A program made the translations under genes and the position numbers. Positions 26,681 to 35,474 of a DNA stretch of 49,632 nt are shown here, in pieces (the first letter of the stretch is position 1; every line of letters begins with the position of its first letter). The stretch comes from Patescibacteria group bacterium (GTDB lineage Bacteria; Patescibacteriota; Minisyncoccia; UBA6257; JAKLIH01), in contig JAKLIH010000005.1 of NCBI GenBank assembly GCA_022709715.1, positions 1 to 49,632 of the forward strand. The letters run 5' to 3'. The notes under the pieces are model-generated. The model saw nothing but the letters and a program-made list of their open reading frames with translations, had not been told where the DNA came from and did no database searches.

Positions 26681-27403
26681 ATGTCTTTAATCACAATAAA
26701 AAATTTAGTTAAAATATATTCAAGCGATGGTGTAAACACTCAAGCCCTTAATGGTATTGATTTAGAAATTAATGAGGGCGAATTTGTGGCTATCATGGGG
26801 CCTTCTGGTTCGGGTAAATCAACTTTACTTCAAATATTAGGATGTCTTGAGCGCATTACCTTTGGGCAATATTTTTTCGAAGATAAAGAATTGAACACTT
26901 ATTCAGACGATGAATTAGCTTTTATTCGTAATCAAAAAATGGGATTTATTTTTCAATCCTTTAATTTGCTTCCACGTTTAACTGTTTTTGAAAATGTTAA
27001 ATTGCCATTAATTTATACCGAAAATTTAAAAGATTTTGAAAAAAATAAAATTGTGGATGATTTAATTACTTTAGTAGGGATTAACGAAAGAAAAGATTAT
27101 CGTTCAACAAAATTATCGGGTGGCCAAAAACAACGAGTAGCTATTGCTCGAGCCTTAGTTAATCAACCCAAGATTATTTTTGCCGATGAACCAACTGGCA
27201 GTCTGGATTCAAAATCAGGAGAAACTATTTTAAAATTTCTGCAAGATTTAAACGACCAAGGTCATACTATTGTTTTAGTTACTCACGAATCCGAAGTAGC
27301 CGAATCAGCTAAAAGAATTATTTATATTAAAGATGGTTTGATTGATCGCGACTGCCTGGTTACAAATCGTCGTATTGTTAAAGAACAAGGATTTAATAAA
27401 TAG
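26681..27403 (+). CDS. MacB-type ABC transporter ATPase
   Basis: A 240-aa nucleotide-binding subunit. Walker A GPSGSGKST (about residues 40-48), Q-loop FQSFNLLPRLTV, signature LSGGQKQR, Walker B IIFADEPTGSLD and H-loop VTHE are all present. It matches the LolD/MacB family, which powers extrusion through the MacB permease. ATG follows the adaptor TAA by one base. No Trp. Confidence 0.9.
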   Translation: MSLITIKNLVKIYSSDGVNTQALNGIDLEINEGEFVAIMGPSGSGKSTLLQILGCLERITFGQYFFEDKELNTYSDDELAFIRNQKMGFIFQSFNLLPRLTVFENVKLPLIYTENLKDFEKNKIVDDLITLVGINERKDYRSTKLSGGQKQRVAIARALVNQPKIIFADEPTGSLDSKSGETILKFLQDLNDQGHTIVLVTHESEVAESAKRIIYIKDGLIDRDCLVTNRRIVKEQGFNK

Positions 27404-27722
27404 GAAGAGTAATTGGTAATTAGTAAGTAGTAATGAAAAGAGTAAATGGTAAAAAGTAATTAGTAATATAAGGAGTAAAAAGTAATTGGCAATTAGAAAA
27501 ACAATGGTAAGGCAATGGTAAAACCCACCACGACCAACCAGAGGTTGGTGTGGGCCTGCCTGCCGGTAGGCAGGGGCTAGCAGTGGTAAAGCAATAGGAA
27601 AGAGTAAGTAGTAAGTAGTAAATAGTAAATAGTAATTATGTATTAATTTTGTATTTTTGATTTTCAGATTTGACTTTTGACTTTTGAGATTTGAGTTTTA
27701 AATTTAAGAATTAAATTTATTT
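27404..27722. repeat. Low-complexity and palindromic CPR-type intergenic repeats
   Basis: No gene. Variants of AGTAATTAGTAAGTAGTAAT fill 27404-27500 and 27595-27650. Between them lie ACCAACCAGAGGTTGGTGTGG and the palindrome CCTGCCTGCCGGTAGGCAGG (27556-27575). The same blocks appear inverted at 47024-47090. It separates the ATPase from its permease without a visible promoter or terminator. Confidence 0.8.
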
Positions 27723-28958
27723 ATGAATATCAGTGATAATATAAAAATGGCCTATAAAGATATTATGGCCTACAAATCAAGATCGGTCTTAACGGTTTTA
27801 GGTATTGCCATTGGCATTACAGCTATTATTTTAGTTATGGCTATTGGTGATAGCGCTAAAAAATCTATTATTGGTCAAATTCAATCATTAGGCGCTAATA
27901 ATGTTTATATCATGCCTGGCAAAATGCAAGATATGATGCAAAGCGGTGGCACTGGCCAAGATAGTTTAAAAGAAAAAGATTTAAAAGATTTAAATAATAC
28001 TGCCAACGTTCCCAATATTATTAATGTCATTCCCATTTCTACTGGTTTTGGTTATGCCAATTTTGAATCCGAATCCTATAGAGTTACTATTATCGGTAGC
28101 ACTCCTGAAATTTTTGAATTAATGAAAATTAATATTGAAAAAGGTGATTTATTTACCAGCGAAGAAGTTGATTCAAAAACATCAGTCGCCATTATTGGTC
28201 CCAAAGTAGCCAAAAAATTATTTGGATTAGATGATCCAATAAATCAAAAAATAAAATTAAAAGATATAAATTTTAAAGTTATTGGCGTCACTGAATCTAA
28301 GGGGCAGTTTGGTGGGGTAAATTATGATGATTGTGTTACTATTCCTTATACAACACTTCAACAAAAAATTTTAGGTGTAAAATATTTTCATGAAATGATT
28401 GCTAAAATTGATTCTGAACAAAATGTAAAAACCGCTATTTCGGATATGGAAACTGTTTTAAGAAACAATCATAATATCGACGATCCTAAAAAAGATGACT
28501 TTTCAATTCAAACTCAAGAAGATGTGACTAAATCAGTAAATAGTGTTTTAGGCGTTTTAACCGTTTTGCTTTCTTCCGTTGCCGCTATATCTTTAATTGT
28601 CGGTGGGGTAGGTGTTATGAACATGATGCTCACTTCAGTAACCGAAAGAACTAAGGAAATTGGTTTACGCAAAGCTTTAGGTGCCACCAATAAACATATC
28701 TTATTTCAATTTTTAACTGAAGCCATGTTACTCACATCCGGTGGCGGTTTATTTGGTATCTTTTTTGGTTTTGTTTTGAGCTATTTATTAATTACTGTGT
28801 TTAACATGACTGGAACTTTTAATTTTGTATTTTCTTTTCCAATATTTGGTGCTATATTAGGTGTTTTAGTTTCAGCTGGAGTTGGTTTTACTTTTGGTAT
28901 TTATCCGGCCATTCAGGCCTCGAAAAAAAGTCCAATGGATGCATTACGTTACGAATAA
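27723..28958 (+). CDS. MacB-type ABC permease, 411 aa
   Basis: Four-TM permease with a large extracytoplasmic domain. An N-terminal TM (VLTVLGIAIGITAIILVMAI) follows MAYKDIMAYKSRS. The periplasmic MacB_PCD domain spans about residues 50-270, and three C-terminal TMs form the FtsX domain (VAAISLIVGGVGVMNMMLTS; TERTKEIGLRKALGAT, the coupling motif; YPAIQASKKSPMDALRYE). Works with the adaptor and ATPase upstream as a tripartite-like exporter, here in a cell without evidence of an outer membrane. Stop TAA, then a terminator. Confidence 0.9.
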   Translation: MNISDNIKMAYKDIMAYKSRSVLTVLGIAIGITAIILVMAIGDSAKKSIIGQIQSLGANNVYIMPGKMQDMMQSGGTGQDSLKEKDLKDLNNTANVPNIINVIPISTGFGYANFESESYRVTIIGSTPEIFELMKINIEKGDLFTSEEVDSKTSVAIIGPKVAKKLFGLDDPINQKIKLKDINFKVIGVTESKGQFGGVNYDDCVTIPYTTLQQKILGVKYFHEMIAKIDSEQNVKTAISDMETVLRNNHNIDDPKKDDFSIQTQEDVTKSVNSVLGVLTVLLSSVAAISLIVGGVGVMNMMLTSVTERTKEIGLRKALGATNKHILFQFLTEAMLLTSGGGLFGIFFGFVLSYLLITVFNMTGTFNFVFSFPIFGAILGVLVSAGVGFTFGIYPAIQASKKSPMDALRYE

Positions 28959-28970
28959 TATATATTAAAA

Positions 28971-28999
28971 ACCACCTGGCTTTAGCCAGGTGGTTTTTT
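28971..28999 (+). terminator. Terminator fused to the next promoter (copy 1)
   Basis: ACCACCTGGC / GCCAGGTGGT stem, T tail merging into TTGACA at 28998. The 50 bases 28971-29020 recur with one mismatch at 30405-30454. Confidence 0.9.
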
Positions 29000-29089
29000 G
29001 ACAATCAAATTGAATTGTGATACTATAATTCTATAAATTTGTTCTTAAAAAATTAAAAGTCGACGGACTTTAAACGTATAGGAGACATA
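28998..29089 (+). promoter_or_regulatory. Promoter and leader of purC-purE
   Basis: TTGACA (28998-29003), TACTAT at 17 bases overlapping TATAAT (29024-29029), AAATTTGTTCTT leader, then a ~45-base stretch with GTCGACGGAC and TATAGGAGACATA before ATG. Confidence 0.75.
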
Positions 29090-30385
29090 ATGGGAGATAT
29101 AATTCAAAAAGGTGTTTTATTAACAGAAGGTAAGACGAAGAAGATTTTTGAGGTAATCAATTATCCTAATTCAGTTATCATCCAATCAAAAGATGATATC
29201 ACGGCTGGCGATGGTGCTAAGCATGACATTATTGATGGCAAAGCCATCCTTGCCAATGAAGTTACCTGTAATGTTTTCCGCCTGCTTAAAAAATGCTATA
29301 TTCCAATTGCTTTTCAAAAGCAACTTAGCGACACAGAGTTTGTTTCTAAGCGCTGTAACATGGTACCATGGGAAGTGGTCATTCGCAGAAAAGCTCTTGG
29401 ATCCTATCTTAAAAGGAATCCTCATTTTAGCAAGGGTCAAATTTTTCCGAAGCTTATTTTCGAATTGTTTCTTAAAACGTCCGGGAAAAAATGGAAAGGG
29501 AAAGATATTCCATGTGACGATCCTTTTGCTATCATATCTCATGATGGCAATCATATGGAATTGTTTTTACCAGATCAATCACTCAGCCAACAATCATCGT
29601 TTTTAGTCTTAGATGATTTTCCATTGAAAGATCAGACGAAGGTGGTTGATGCAATTAGAAACATAGCCATGGAGGTTTTTCTGATTTTGGAAGAAGCTTG
29701 GCGACTCCAGGGAAGAGAACTTGTTGATCTTAAGTTGGAGTTTGGTTTTGATGAGGATAATCAGCTTTTATTAGCTGATGTCATTGACAATGATTCATGG
29801 CGAGTACTTCACAATGGTCAAAATATTGATAAGCAACTCTATCGTGATGGAGCTGACCTCAATGAAGTTACTGCCAAATATCAAGAGGTAGCAGAACTTA
29901 CTGGTCGCTTTGAAATACCGCGCCAGCAAATTATTTTGTGGCGTGCATCCCCTAAAGACGATTTGCTAGATTTTTCATCAGTTATTTACGAAATTAATGC
30001 TGGCAATTGTGTTTTTCAGACTACAGTCGTGACTTCATCTCTTCATAAAACACCTGTCCAGGCAATAGATGAATTGATAAAAAAAATTCAGGAAGTGCCT
30101 GATTCAGTGGTCATTGCTTATTGTGGCATGAGCAATGGCGCCGGACCAACATTGTCAGCTCATTGCACGGTACCAGTAATTACCGTGCCAGCGAGTTGGA
30201 AAGATTTTCATGAAGACGTTTGGTCATCACTTCGAACTCCGAGCGATGTATCAGTTTCAACTGTTCTTAATCCAAAAAATGCAGTGTTGCATGCATTGCA
30301 AATCCTGGCCATGCGAAACCCATGGCTGTATGCTATACTGCGCCAAAAGCAAGAGGAACGTTTGTGCAATTTTCTTATCTTCTAG
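29090..30385 (+). CDS. purCE: Bifunctional SAICAR synthetase / class II-like AIR carboxylase (PAICS-type fusion)
   Basis: A 431-aa fusion for two successive purine steps. The N-terminal SAICAR synthetase domain (residues 1-~270) shows LLTEGKTKKIFEV, DDITAGDGAKHD, VIRRKALGSYLKRNP, 'LVDLKLEFGFDED' and LADVIDNDSWRV, followed by KQLYRD. The C-terminal PurE domain (~283-431) has TSSLHKTP, 'CGMSNGAGPTLSAHC', PVITVPASW and DVWSSLRTPSDVSVSTVLNP, which resembles animal PAICS (SNGLGP, DVWSSLR) more than bacterial class I PurE. The N-terminal PurE strand is diverged. Eight Trp, all TGG. Stop TAG. Bracketed by 50-base direct repeats. Confidence 0.88.
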   Translation: MGDIIQKGVLLTEGKTKKIFEVINYPNSVIIQSKDDITAGDGAKHDIIDGKAILANEVTCNVFRLLKKCYIPIAFQKQLSDTEFVSKRCNMVPWEVVIRRKALGSYLKRNPHFSKGQIFPKLIFELFLKTSGKKWKGKDIPCDDPFAIISHDGNHMELFLPDQSLSQQSSFLVLDDFPLKDQTKVVDAIRNIAMEVFLILEEAWRLQGRELVDLKLEFGFDEDNQLLLADVIDNDSWRVLHNGQNIDKQLYRDGADLNEVTAKYQEVAELTGRFEIPRQQIILWRASPKDDLLDFSSVIYEINAGNCVFQTTVVTSSLHKTPVQAIDELIKKIQEVPDSVVIAYCGMSNGAGPTLSAHCTVPVITVPASWKDFHEDVWSSLRTPSDVSVSTVLNPKNAVLHALQILAMRNPWLYAILRQKQEERLCNFLIF

Positions 30386-30404
30386 TTTTTGCTAGCAAGA
30401 ACCC

Positions 30405-30454
30405 ACCACCTGGCTTTAGCCAGGTGGTTTTTTGACATTCAAATTGAATTGTGA
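30405..30454 (+). repeat. Terminator-promoter repeat (copy 2)
   Basis: 49 of 50 bases match 28971-29020: hairpin ACCACCTGGC/GCCAGGTGGT, T tail and TTGACA (30432-30437). It ends purC-purE transcription and starts the next gene. Confidence 0.9.
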
Positions 30455-30496
30455 TGGCATAATCATAGAAATTTGTTTTTTAAGGAGGTATTTATT

Positions 30497-30850
30497 ATGG
30501 ATATTTTGCCCTTTAAATTATTTAGAAAGAAACGTTATGTAAAAAAGATTGATGATAAAGAACCTTCACTGGTTATAGAAGGTCAATTATCTAGATTCAA
30601 AGTCAAGGAGGGTTACGTTTTGGGTATTATTCAGGATTGCCATGGGAATATCGTTTATACAAACGATGTAGTGACTCTACCTGGAGATCAGTATGTTTAT
30701 CAATTCGCATCCGATATATTAATAACCGACATTGAAGAAGGCCATGGTTATCTGAGGGCAATCGGAGAAAGTACTGGTGGTAACGGTTCATTGGAAAACT
30801 TTCATGGTAAATGCGAAATTATTCGCCAATCGAAATATCCAGGTTATTGA
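30497..30850 (+). CDS. Hypothetical 117-aa beta-rich protein with TGA stop
   Basis: Start chosen at ATG 30497, after AAGGAGGTATTTATT; the frame opens upstream but the Shine-Dalgarno decides. No membrane segment. Segments such as GYVLGIIQDCHGNIVYTND and QYVYQFASDILITDIEEG suggest a small beta-barrel. No Trp. Stop TGA (30848-30850) 12 bases before a terminator; UGA=Trp would extend through the hairpin by about 25 codons. No family recognised. Confidence 0.7.
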   Translation: MDILPFKLFRKKRYVKKIDDKEPSLVIEGQLSRFKVKEGYVLGIIQDCHGNIVYTNDVVTLPGDQYVYQFASDILITDIEEGHGYLRAIGESTGGNGSLENFHGKCEIIRQSKYPGY

Positions 30851-30860
30851 TTTTTAATAA

Positions 30861-30891
30861 AAAGAAGAAAGACGAGAATTTCTTCTTTTTA
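30861..30891 (+). terminator. Intrinsic terminator
   Basis: AAAGAAGAAA / TTTCTTCTTT stem with a GACGAGAA loop and T tail, just after the TGA stop. Confidence 0.8.
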
Positions 30892-30934
30892 TATTTTATC
30901 AAAATATGCTATAATATTAACATATTAAAAATTA

Positions 30935-31069
30935 ACCCTCTCTTTTAGAGACCATGGTGCCCGAAGGGCACAAGTAACATAATTAAATTTGGTTGAGCTA
31001 TTTTTATCAAAACTTTTTAATAAAAACACTCCATTTTATGAATTATAGATGGTTCTTAAAAGAGGGGGT
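30935..31069 (+). ncRNA. Candidate structured leader RNA upstream of mscL
   Basis: A ~135-base leader closed by a long-range helix, ACCCTCTCTTTT (30935-30946) with AAAAGAGGGGGT (31058-31069; one G-U pair). Inside is a perfect hairpin GTGCCC-GAA-GGGCAC (30957-30971). A TATAAT-like box (30911) lies upstream and mscL starts 18 bases after the closing helix. No known riboswitch class was recognised. An osmotic or ion sensor would suit mscL, but that is inference. Confidence 0.45.
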
Positions 31070-31086
31070 AAATATAAAAAACTAAT

Positions 31087-31500
31087 ATGAAAAAATTATT
31101 ACAAGAGTTTAAAGAATTTGCCATGAAGGGCAATGTCATGGATTTAGCCACTGCGGTTATCATTGGTGGTGCTTTTGGGAAAATCGTTTCTTCTTTAGTA
31201 GCTGATATCATTATGCCAATCATTGGTTTATTAACTAGCGGCAAAAATTTTAATGATATTAAAATTGTTTTACGTGAAGCCAGTCTTACTAATCCAGCCG
31301 TTACCATGAACATTGGTCTATTTATTCAAAACATTATTGATTTTATCATTATTGCTTTTAGTATTTTTATGATGATTAAAATGTTGAACCAATTACAAAA
31401 GAAATTCAAAAAAGAAGAAGAAAAGAAAGAAACTATAATTGAATCAAGCAAGGAAGAGCAATTATTAACCGAAATCAGAGATTTATTAAAGAAAAATTAA
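31087..31500 (+). CDS. mscL: Large-conductance mechanosensitive channel
   Basis: Stretch-gated emergency release channel of the inner membrane. 137 aa. N-terminal [42 protein letters not shown] is split here as the [14 protein letters not shown] amphipathic start and the conserved TM1 '[12 protein letters not shown]'. A periplasmic loop and TM2 ([19 protein letters not shown]) follow, then the C-terminal helix bundle ending [12 protein letters not shown] as in the family. ATG 31087, no Shine-Dalgarno, no Trp, TAA. Confidence 0.95.
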   Translation: MKKLLQEFKEFAMKGNVMDLATAVIIGGAFGKIVSSLVADIIMPIIGLLTSGKNFNDIKIVLREASLTNPAVTMNIGLFIQNIIDFIIIAFSIFMMIKMLNQLQKKFKKEEEKKETIIESSKEEQLLTEIRDLLKKN

Positions 31501-31504
31501 AATA

Positions 31505-31533
31505 TTGCAATACTGATAGTTATATGGTAAAAT
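31505..31533 (+). promoter_or_regulatory. Promoter of the 35-aa membrane peptide
   Basis: TTGCAA (31505-31510), 17 bases, TAAAAT (31528-31533) with an upstream TGG. TTAGGAGG ribosome site follows. Confidence 0.7.
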
Positions 31534-31564
31534 TAAGCTAGAAATTTATTTTAGGAGGATTTAA

Positions 31565-31672
31565 ATGAGAAAAAATAAAAATAACAATGATTTCGCTACC
31601 AGGGTTTTAGTTTTTTGTGTGGTTGCTATCATTGTTATTTGGTTATTTTGTGCAGTAAGGGGGGCTATTTGA
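31565..31672 (+). CDS. Single-span membrane peptide, 35 aa, with TGA stop
   Basis: MRKNKNNNDFATR followed by one TM segment (VLVFCVVAIIVIWLFCAV) and RGAI. AGGAGG with good spacing and a promoter support it. Its one Trp is TGG. The stop TGA (31670-31672) is in the loop of the terminator hairpin GGGGGCT/AGCCCTC. Function unknown; short single-span peptides can be toxins or regulators, but nothing here decides. Confidence 0.6.
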   Translation: MRKNKNNNDFATRVLVFCVVAIIVIWLFCAVRGAI

Positions 31673-31688
31673 AGCCCTCTTTTTAATT
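31661..31688 (+). terminator. Terminator overlapping the TGA stop
   Basis: GGGGGCT / AGCCCTC around ATTTG, followed by TTTTTAATTTTTT. Confidence 0.75.
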
Positions 31689-31745
31689 TTTTAATGGAAC
31701 GGAACCAGGTTCCGTTCCATTGGATTGCTTATTAAAAGAGGGGGG
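31675..31745 (+). ncRNA. Candidate leader RNA fold upstream of the UvrD gene
   Basis: CCCTCTTTTTAAT (31675-31687) can pair with ATTAAAAGAGGGG (31731-31743) around a perfect 13-bp hairpin, AATGGAACGGAAC-CAG-GTTCCGTTCCATT (31693-31721). The closing helix matches the one of the mscL leader. Its 5' strand is also the tail of the preceding terminator. Confidence 0.4.
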
Positions 31746-31797
31746 TTTGTTTTTAAATTTTTAATATGTTATATTTTTAATATATTAAATACTCATT

Positions 31798-34722
31798 ATG
31801 GATTTTGAATTATTATACAAAAGATTAAATTTAGAACAAAAAAAGGCCGTTGATACTATCGAAGGTCCAGTTATGGTAATTGCTGGTCCTGGCACTGGCA
31901 AAACTGAAATTTTAACTCTTCGGATTGCCAATATTATCAATAAAACTCAAATTGAAGCCGAAAATATATTAGCTTTAACTTTTACAGAATCTGGAGCGGC
32001 ATCGATGAAGAAAAGATTAATCTCTATCATGGGTAGCAAAGCCTATCAGGTGAACATCAATACTTTTCATGGCTTTTGTAATAAAATTATTCAAGATTAT
32101 CCAGAATATTTTGAAAATATTGCTGGTTTTATTAATATTGATGAAGTCAAACAAATCGAAATTTTAAAACAAGTTTTAGATTCATTAAAATTAGAACATT
32201 TAGTCACTTTCAATAACAATTACTTTTATTTAAGAGAAATCAAATCGTCCATCGAAGAATTAAAAAAAGAAAGTATTACTTATTTAGAATTACGTGATAT
32301 AGCTGAAAAATCTAAGCAAGATTTTGAAAATAACGAAGACAATTATAATTCCAAAACTAAAAAAATCAAAAGTCAAGTTAGCCAATATTATAAAACCATT
32401 TGTAAAAATATTGAGTTAAGTTATATTTTTGAAAAATATCAAGAATTAATGAACAGATCATCTTATTATGATTATGCTGATATGATTATCGAAGTTTTAA
32501 ATACATTTAAAAAAGATAACGACTTATTATTAATTATTCAAGAGCAATATCAATATTTTTTGGTTGATGAATATCAAGATACAAATACTAGCCAAAACAA
32601 AATTTTAGAATTATTATGCAATTTTCATAAAAATCCCAATGTTTTTATTGTTGGCGATCCCAAACAAGCTATTTTCCGTTTTCAGGGAGCTAGCATTCAT
32701 AATTTTGATTATTTTAAATCTCTTTATCCATCAGCTGTAATTATCGATTTAATCAATAATTATCGATCCAGTCAATTAATACTTGATTCGGCTTTTTATT
32801 TAATTAATCGCGATAAACAATTAAAAAGTTGCGTTAAACAAGAAAATCAAAAAATTCAAATTTACACTTTACCTAGTCCCAACCAAGAGGCCTATTTTGT
32901 AATAACCAAAATCAAAGAATTAATAAATAATAACGTAGATTCTAACAACATAGCCGTTTTGTATCGCAACCACAAAGATTCGGATATTTTGGTAGAAATG
33001 TTAGAAAAATTTCAAATTCCTTTTAGTATTAAAAAGAAAATTAATATTTTTAACGATCTAGACATTAAAAAACTACTTTTAATTTTGGATACCATTTATA
33101 ATTATGGCAATGATAGTTATTTATTTAAATGTATGCACATTGATTTTTTAAATATCAATCCACTAGACACCTATAAAATTATTAATTATTGTCAACAATA
33201 TAAAATCAATGGTTATGATTTTTTAAATAGTCCGATCGATATCGATTTAGTTTCTAAAGATAAAATTATATTTTTAAAAGAAAAATTAAAAGATTGAAGC
33301 GTTTTGGCCAATAATATTTTATTTTTAAATTTAGTTGATACCATCATCAAAGATGTTGAGTTTTATAATTATTTACAAACTAGCGACAATGTCGTTGACA
33401 AAATTGATAAAGTAGATGGTTTTTTTGATCAAATTAAACGAATGGCTCAAACTCAATCAAACTTTATGCTGGCTGATTTTATTAATTACTTAAACATTGT
33501 TCAAGAAAATTCAATTGATATCAACAAAGAATCAATTTTAGGTGATACTAGTGGCGTAAAATTAATGACGGCTCATCACGCCAAGGGACTAGAATTTGAC
33601 CATGTTTTTATCATTGGCACCACCACTAATAAATGAGAAGGTAAAAACGTTCGTAATCGGTTAAAATTATTACCTCAAATTTATAAAGTCAGTCAAATTG
33701 AAGAAAGCGAAGAAAAAAATTTATTTTTTGTGTGTTTAACTCGTGCCAAAACCCAATTATATATTACCAATTATTCGGCTGATGAAAGTGGCAAAATTGT
33801 TATTGCTAGTTCGTTTATCAATGAAATTAAAGACGAATATAAAGAAATATTTAACATTGATTTAAGCGACAAATACCAAAAAGAACATATTCATTTTCTG
33901 GTTAATGCCAATCAAAATCAAAGTATCAAAGACAAGGAACTAGTCAAAGAAATTTTTACCAAAAACGGTTTGTCCGTTACCGCTTTTAATAATTATTTAG
34001 AATGTCCCTGAAAATATTTTTATCGCAATTTATTTAGATTACCAGAAATTCAAACCAAGCCCCTAATCAAAGGTGATGCCATTCATGGTGCTCTAAAAGA
34101 TTTTTTTAATCGCCATAAAGAAGAGGGTAGGCCAACTAAAGAATTTTTGATTGAAAGATTTATTTACCATTTAAATCGTTTTCCATTGAGTGTCAATGAT
34201 TTTGAACAATTATCTACTGAGGGTAAAAATATTTTAAGCTCCTATTATGATTTTTATGATACTTTTCATGAAAATGTTTTAACCGAATTTTCAATTAGTG
34301 GTATTATTTTAGACAAAGATATTCGTTTGACAGGTAAATTAGACAAATTAGAATTATTTGAAAATGGCCACGTCAATGTTGTTGACTATAAAACTGGCAG
34401 AGTTAAAAGTGAAAATGAGATTTTAGGTAAAACCCAAGCTGGGGATGAAAATTATTATAATCAATTAAAGTTTTATGGGTTATTGCTCAAATATTATCAA
34501 AACGGTAAGTATATTATGGACAAAGGTATTATTGATTTTGTTGAGCCCAGTGACAGTCAAAAACACACTAGACGGCCATTTACCATCTCAAGCCAAGAGA
34601 TCGATGAATTAGAAAAAGAAGTAAAACGTGTTGGTAATGAAATACTCAATCTTTCATTTTGAGATAAATATTGCGATAACAAAGATTGCGAGTTTTGTAA
34701 ATTAAGAAAAATGATGAAATAA
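31798..34722 (+). CDS. UvrD/Rep-family helicase with C-terminal RecB-type nuclease, 974 aa
   Basis: SF1A DNA helicase for repair or end processing. Seen: Q motif LNLEQKKAV (residues 11-19), Walker A AGPGTGKTE (~30-38), TFTESGAASMKKRL, motif II LVDEYQDTN, motif III VGDPKQAIFRFQGA, NNYRSS, and 'TAHHAKGLEFDHVFIIG'. The C-terminal PD-(D/E)xK domain has LTGKLDKLE and VVDYKTGR. Cysteines in 'YLECP-W-KYFYRN' plus CDNKDCEFC could hold a 4Fe-4S cluster, as in AddB/Cas4. Four TGAs are Trp, one at the YLECP-W family position. It resembles a single-chain AddA-like enzyme. Stop TAA. Confidence 0.9.
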
Positions 34723-34776
34723 ATTGTATTTTATTTAATATAGTGTTACGATATATATAAGTATTAAATATATATA

Positions 34777-35013
34777 ATGGTAAGTATAAAACCAGGTATT
34801 TATCAACATTATAAAGGCAAAAGGTACCAAGTATTATCAACCGGACTTCATAGTGAAACACTAGAAAAAATGGTCATTTATCAAGCTTTATATAATTCAA
34901 AAAAATTTGGCAAAAACGCCATTTGGATTCGCCCTCTGAAAATGTTTAAAGAAAAAATAACTATAAATGGTAAAAAAATTCCTAGGTTTACGTTTATTAA
35001 AAGCATTAAATAA
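34777..35013 (+). CDS. DUF1653-family protein, 78 aa
   Basis: PGIYQHYKGKRYQVL, HSETLEKMVIYQALY, 'IWIRPLKMF' and IPRFTFI follow the DUF1653 pattern (G.Y.HYKG..Y.V, HSET...vvY..LY, W.RP..mF, RF..i), a small beta-barrel of unknown role. Full length for the family. One TGG Trp. Six bases separate it from the next gene. Confidence 0.85.
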   Translation: MVSIKPGIYQHYKGKRYQVLSTGLHSETLEKMVIYQALYNSKKFGKNAIWIRPLKMFKEKITINGKKIPRFTFIKSIK

Positions 35014-35019
35014 TATATC

Positions 35020-35472
35020 ATGACTAAAAAAACTATTTATTTTTTAATTGTATTAACAATACTTGTTACTAGTTTTTTTGTTATAAAAAATTATTTAAAA
35101 AGAGTAAATAACAATACAACTACAACCACCACTACTTTATCTCAAATCGGTGGTAATAAAGATAGTCATGGTTGTTTAGTCGGGGCCGGATATCAATGAT
35201 GTGAAAGTAGTCACGAATGCCAAAGATTGTGAGAAGGTAAGTGCAATCCCGATTTTATAAAAACTGTTACTTTTGTTGATACCAAAGATGGCTTAGTCAT
35301 TTATTACGAAGAACCAGGCAAGCCCGCTTTAACCAAAAGTTTTATTTTTGATAATAAATGCGCGGTTAATAATAAACTTTGCAAAAGTTTAGATATTCCG
35401 ACTGGTAGCGTTAGTAAAGTCCAAGGTATAACTCTCGATGATTACATTTTAATTACTTCGCTAGAATTTTAA
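35020..35472 (+). CDS. Membrane-anchored Cys-rich envelope protein, 150 aa
   Basis: N-terminal TM (IYFLIVLTILVTSFFVI), a Thr-rich linker (TTTTTTT), then 'GCLVGAGYQ-W-CESSHECQRL-W-EGKC'. This motif, with both Trp, recurs in CPR exported proteins next to inhibitor-like domains, and both Trp are TGA here. The C-terminal half is beta-rich (TVTFVDTKDGLVIYYEEPG). Probably surface-exposed; function unknown. ATG 35020, TAA 35472, two bases before the next gene. Confidence 0.75.
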
Positions 35473-35474
35473 TC

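Noticed and set aside
29186-29554. Antisense and alternative-frame open frames inside purC-purE
   Set aside because: They lack start signals and overlap an unambiguous fusion gene.
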